From Syntrophopropionicum sp964397525 (GTDB taxonomy: Bacteria > Bacillota > Desulfotomaculia > Desulfotomaculales > Pelotomaculaceae), in the NCBI GenBank assembly GCA_964397525.1, contig CAYNIY010000065.1, forward strand, positions 1 to 8,372: 8,372 nt of DNA, given 5' to 3'. This document shows, in pieces, positions 7,110 to 8,372 of the stretch (positions within the stretch are counted from its first letter, which is position 1; each line of letters starts with the position of its first letter). Made by a program: the position numbers and the translations under genes. The notes below the pieces were generated by a model. It saw nothing but the letters and a program-made list of their open reading frames with translations, was not told the origin of the DNA and searched no databases.

Positions 7110-7484
7110 CTACTCGTGACCGTGGCCGTGATGGTGGCCGTGACCGTGACCGCCGCAGCTGCAGCTACTCGGGCCGGTAACCAGGGCGCCTTTTAAGAAG
7201 TCTTTGGCAATCTGTTCCGCATCACCGGAAGCGCCTGTAAGCACTCCAAAACCAGCCTGTTGCAGCGCCTGTGCCATAGGCCTGCCGATACCGCCCGTGA
7301 TCACAACACTCGCTCCCTCGGCCTTCAGCAATTGGGCTAATCCGCCGTGATTGTGCAGGATTTCATTGGTAATAATTTTTTTGCCTGTGATGTTGTCGTT
7401 TTCTGCTTCAAATACAATAAATTCACGGCTGGTCCCGAAATGTGGGTTTAAATTCCCTTCCAAATACGGCATAGCAATTTTCAT
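7110..7484 (-). CDS. MTH1175-like NifX/NifB-fold protein with His-rich tail
   Basis: A 124-residue protein of the dinitrogenase iron-molybdenum cofactor biosynthesis (MTH1175/NifX-like) family. MKIAMPY, the HFGTSREFIVFE segment (15-26) and the ITGGIGRPMAQALQQAGF segment (62-79) are the family core, about 105 residues. Proteins of this fold bind or carry metal-sulfur clusters or metals. The C-terminus adds a CSC pair (108, 110) and a Gly/His run (112-123), with eight of the last twelve residues before the stop being histidine or charged, a likely metal-binding tail. The ATG at 7484 has GGGGG 9 bases upstream. It follows the DUF134 gene by 17 bases and ends just before a terminator. No nif genes are visible, so a role in nitrogenase is not implied. 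Exact metal and partner are unknown. Confidence 0.88.
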   Translation of the reverse strand: MKIAMPYLEGNLNPHFGTSREFIVFEAENDNITGKKIITNEILHNHGGLAQLLKAEGASVVITGGIGRPMAQALQQAGFGVLTGASGDAEQIAKDFLKGALVTGPSSCSCGGHGHGHHHGHGHE

Positions 7485-7501
7485 TTTTATATTCCCCCTA
7501 C

Positions 7502-7912
7502 TTATTCTTGTATATCGGCTCTTTTCCATTCCCTGCCGTAGCACAGCGGGCACATGGTCCGCCTGCAGCAGATGGTGCCTTCCCACTGGTGGCCGCAGCT
7601 GGTGCACTCCAGTTTGTGCTGGGCCAATTTGAAGTTGCCGCCCTCCACCCGCAAGGCCTCGCCGTTGACCAGGGCGCGGGCTATCTTCTGCCTGGCGGCG
7701 GCCAGGATCCTGTGAAATGTGGGCCTTGACACTGACATTTTTTCGGCACACGCCTCGTGCTCGATTCCTGTCAGATCCCTCAGCCGGATAGCCTCAAGCT
7801 CCTCTACCGATAACACCACTTCGGTAAGTTCTGACATGGGAACACCCGCCGGCTTGAAATAAGTGTATCCGGGCAGTTGTTCTACTCTCCTGCATTTTGA
7901 GGGTCTGGGCAT
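7502..7912 (-). CDS. DUF134 family protein (helix-turn-helix plus zinc ribbon)
   Basis: A 136-residue protein. The start MPRPSKCRRV and YFKPAGVP (18-25) are hallmarks of DUF134, a family found in anaerobic bacteria and archaea. Residues about 33-80, LSVEELEAIRLRDL through EHEACAEKMSVSRPTFHRILAAARQKIA, form a sigma-region-4-like helix-turn-helix. The C-terminus is a zinc ribbon with CTSC (103-106) and CPLC (121-124), plus an extra CC (115-116). A DNA-binding regulator is the best inference; no member function is known to me. The ATG at 7912 is set by GGAG 8 bases upstream and by the family N-terminus; the open frame reaches 7951 but would run through the palindromic operator. It is the first gene after its own promoter and is followed by the MTH1175-like gene. 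Confidence 0.9.
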   Translation of the reverse strand: MPRPSKCRRVEQLPGYTYFKPAGVPMSELTEVVLSVEELEAIRLRDLTGIEHEACAEKMSVSRPTFHRILAAARQKIARALVNGEALRVEGGNFKLAQHKLECTSCGHQWEGTICCRRTMCPLCYGREWKRADIQE

Positions 7913-7941
7913 GGCATTTACTCCTATCAGCGATTTGGAAA

Positions 7942-7959
7942 TATGAAACATGTTTCATA
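7942..7959. promoter_or_regulatory. perfect 18-bp palindrome, candidate operator
   Basis: TATGAAACATGTTTCATA is identical to its reverse complement over all 18 bases. It begins 3 bases past the -10 box and spans the predicted transcription start of the DUF134 operon, 30 bases before the start codon. Being AT-rich with no T tract, it suits a dimeric repressor site rather than a terminator. The DUF134 protein itself is an obvious candidate binder, but this is inference. Confidence 0.7.
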
Positions 7960-7962
7960 AAA

Positions 7963-7991
7963 ATAATAACCATTTACTTCTCAGGAGTCAA
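7963..7991 (-). promoter_or_regulatory. promoter of the DUF134-MTH1175 operon
   Basis: On the minus strand a -35 box TTGACT (7991-7986) and a -10 box TATTAT (7968-7963), each matching consensus at five of six bases, are 17 bases apart. Transcription would start near 7956, inside the palindrome. The promoter lies in the 109 bases after the Mrp gene, so the two downstream genes can be expressed apart from it, although read-through is not excluded because I see no terminator there. Confidence 0.7.
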
Positions 7992-8021
7992 TAAAATTCA
8001 TTTGATGGGGCAGTCATTCTG

Positions 8022-8372
8022 CTATTTCGCCAGTTGTCCGGTTATGAAGTCAGTGAAAAAGCTGCTGTCATAATCCTCAACCCTGCCCTGGTCACAGAGC
8101 ATCGACAGCTTCGGATCAATCGGTATACTCCCGAGGAAAGGGATCTTAAATCTTTCTGAAATCTCTTTACCGTGACCCGGCCCAAATAATTGAAATTCTT
8201 CCCCGCACTTGGGACATACGGCGGCGCTCATATTTTCCACCAGGCCGAGTATCGGGATATTCATGATATTGGCCATCTTTATCGCTTTATTTACGATCAT
8301 CACGGCAAGTTCCTGGGGTGAGGTGACGATGATCAGCCCGTTTAAGGGGAGGGACTGCATTACCGTCAGCGG
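8022..8372 (-). CDS. mrp: Mrp/NBP35 family P-loop ATPase, C-terminal part
   Basis: The last 116 residues of an Mrp/NBP35 (ApbC) ATPase, a cytosolic carrier that assembles iron-sulfur clusters and hands them to apoproteins. Visible are PLTVMQSLPLNGLIIVTSPQ, which in the family directly follows the Walker B-like GTGD region, then LGLVENMS (42-49) and CPKC (53-56), the paired cysteines that bridge a shared cluster in the dimer. FGPGHGKEIS and LGSIPIDP also match. The Walker A part and about 150 or more N-terminal residues lie beyond the window edge. It precedes the DUF134 and MTH1175-like genes on the same strand, a set of metal-cluster genes that recurs in anaerobes. The family call is secure; the client protein is unknown. 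Confidence 0.93.
   Translation of the reverse strand, partial: PLTVMQSLPLNGLIIVTSPQELAVMIVNKAIKMANIMNIPILGLVENMSAAVCPKCGEEFQLFGPGHGKEISERFKIPFLGSIPIDPKLSMLCDQGRVEDYDSSFFTDFITGQLAK

Noticed and set aside
7113..7157. Short tandem repeats in the CCGTGGCCGTGA region as a repeat array
   Set aside because: They encode the Gly/His-rich tail of the MTH1175-like protein, so they are a coding repeat rather than a separate element.

Overview
The window looks like chromosomal DNA of an anaerobic, low-to-moderate GC Firmicute of the class Clostridia. The evidence is near-consensus sigma-A promoters, strong AAGGAGG-type ribosome sites with 7-9 base spacing, GTG and TTG starts, a coenzyme A-disulfide reductase fused to sulfur carrier domains, and the Mrp / DUF134 / MTH1175 gene set common in strict anaerobes. 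A Peptococcaceae-like source is a guess. Two runs of exactly 100 N (1498-1597 and 4209-4308) look like scaffold gaps. Both cut through genes, so the true lengths there are unknown.

Left part, + strand. A sigma-A promoter drives nicotinate phosphoribosyltransferase (pncB, 3' end lost in gap 1). On the far side of the gap comes a nicotinamide phosphoribosyltransferase of the NadV/NAMPT family (5' end lost). The single open frame spanning both is an artefact of the N run. Two ways of recycling pyridine bases into NAD thus sit side by side. Next are an unusual DNA methyltransferase with an N-terminal domain like Tn554 TnpC (DUF6262), then a small MazG-like nucleotide pyrophosphohydrolase with a GTG start. 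A degenerate GGGACCGTCCC repeat lies between these two, and a related fragment opens the window.

Middle part, - strand. An ArsR-family repressor and a four-domain sulfur enzyme (CoA-disulfide reductase, rhodanese, TusA, DsrE-like) form an operon that converges on the pyrophosphohydrolase at gap 2. Its promoter is very clear, and an 18-bp dyad covers the -10 box, so autoregulation by the ArsR protein is likely. The probable role is handling of persulfide or polysulfide.

Right part, - strand. An Mrp/NBP35 ATPase runs off the window edge. It is followed by a DUF134 helix-turn-helix/zinc-ribbon protein and an MTH1175-like (NifX/NifB-fold) protein with a His-rich tail. The last two have their own promoter with a perfect 18-bp palindrome at the predicted transcription start, and end at a strong intrinsic terminator. 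The theme is iron-sulfur or metal cluster handling.

Most genes belong to known families. The least ordinary items are the TnpC-like/methyltransferase fusion and the two well-defined but unassigned operators.
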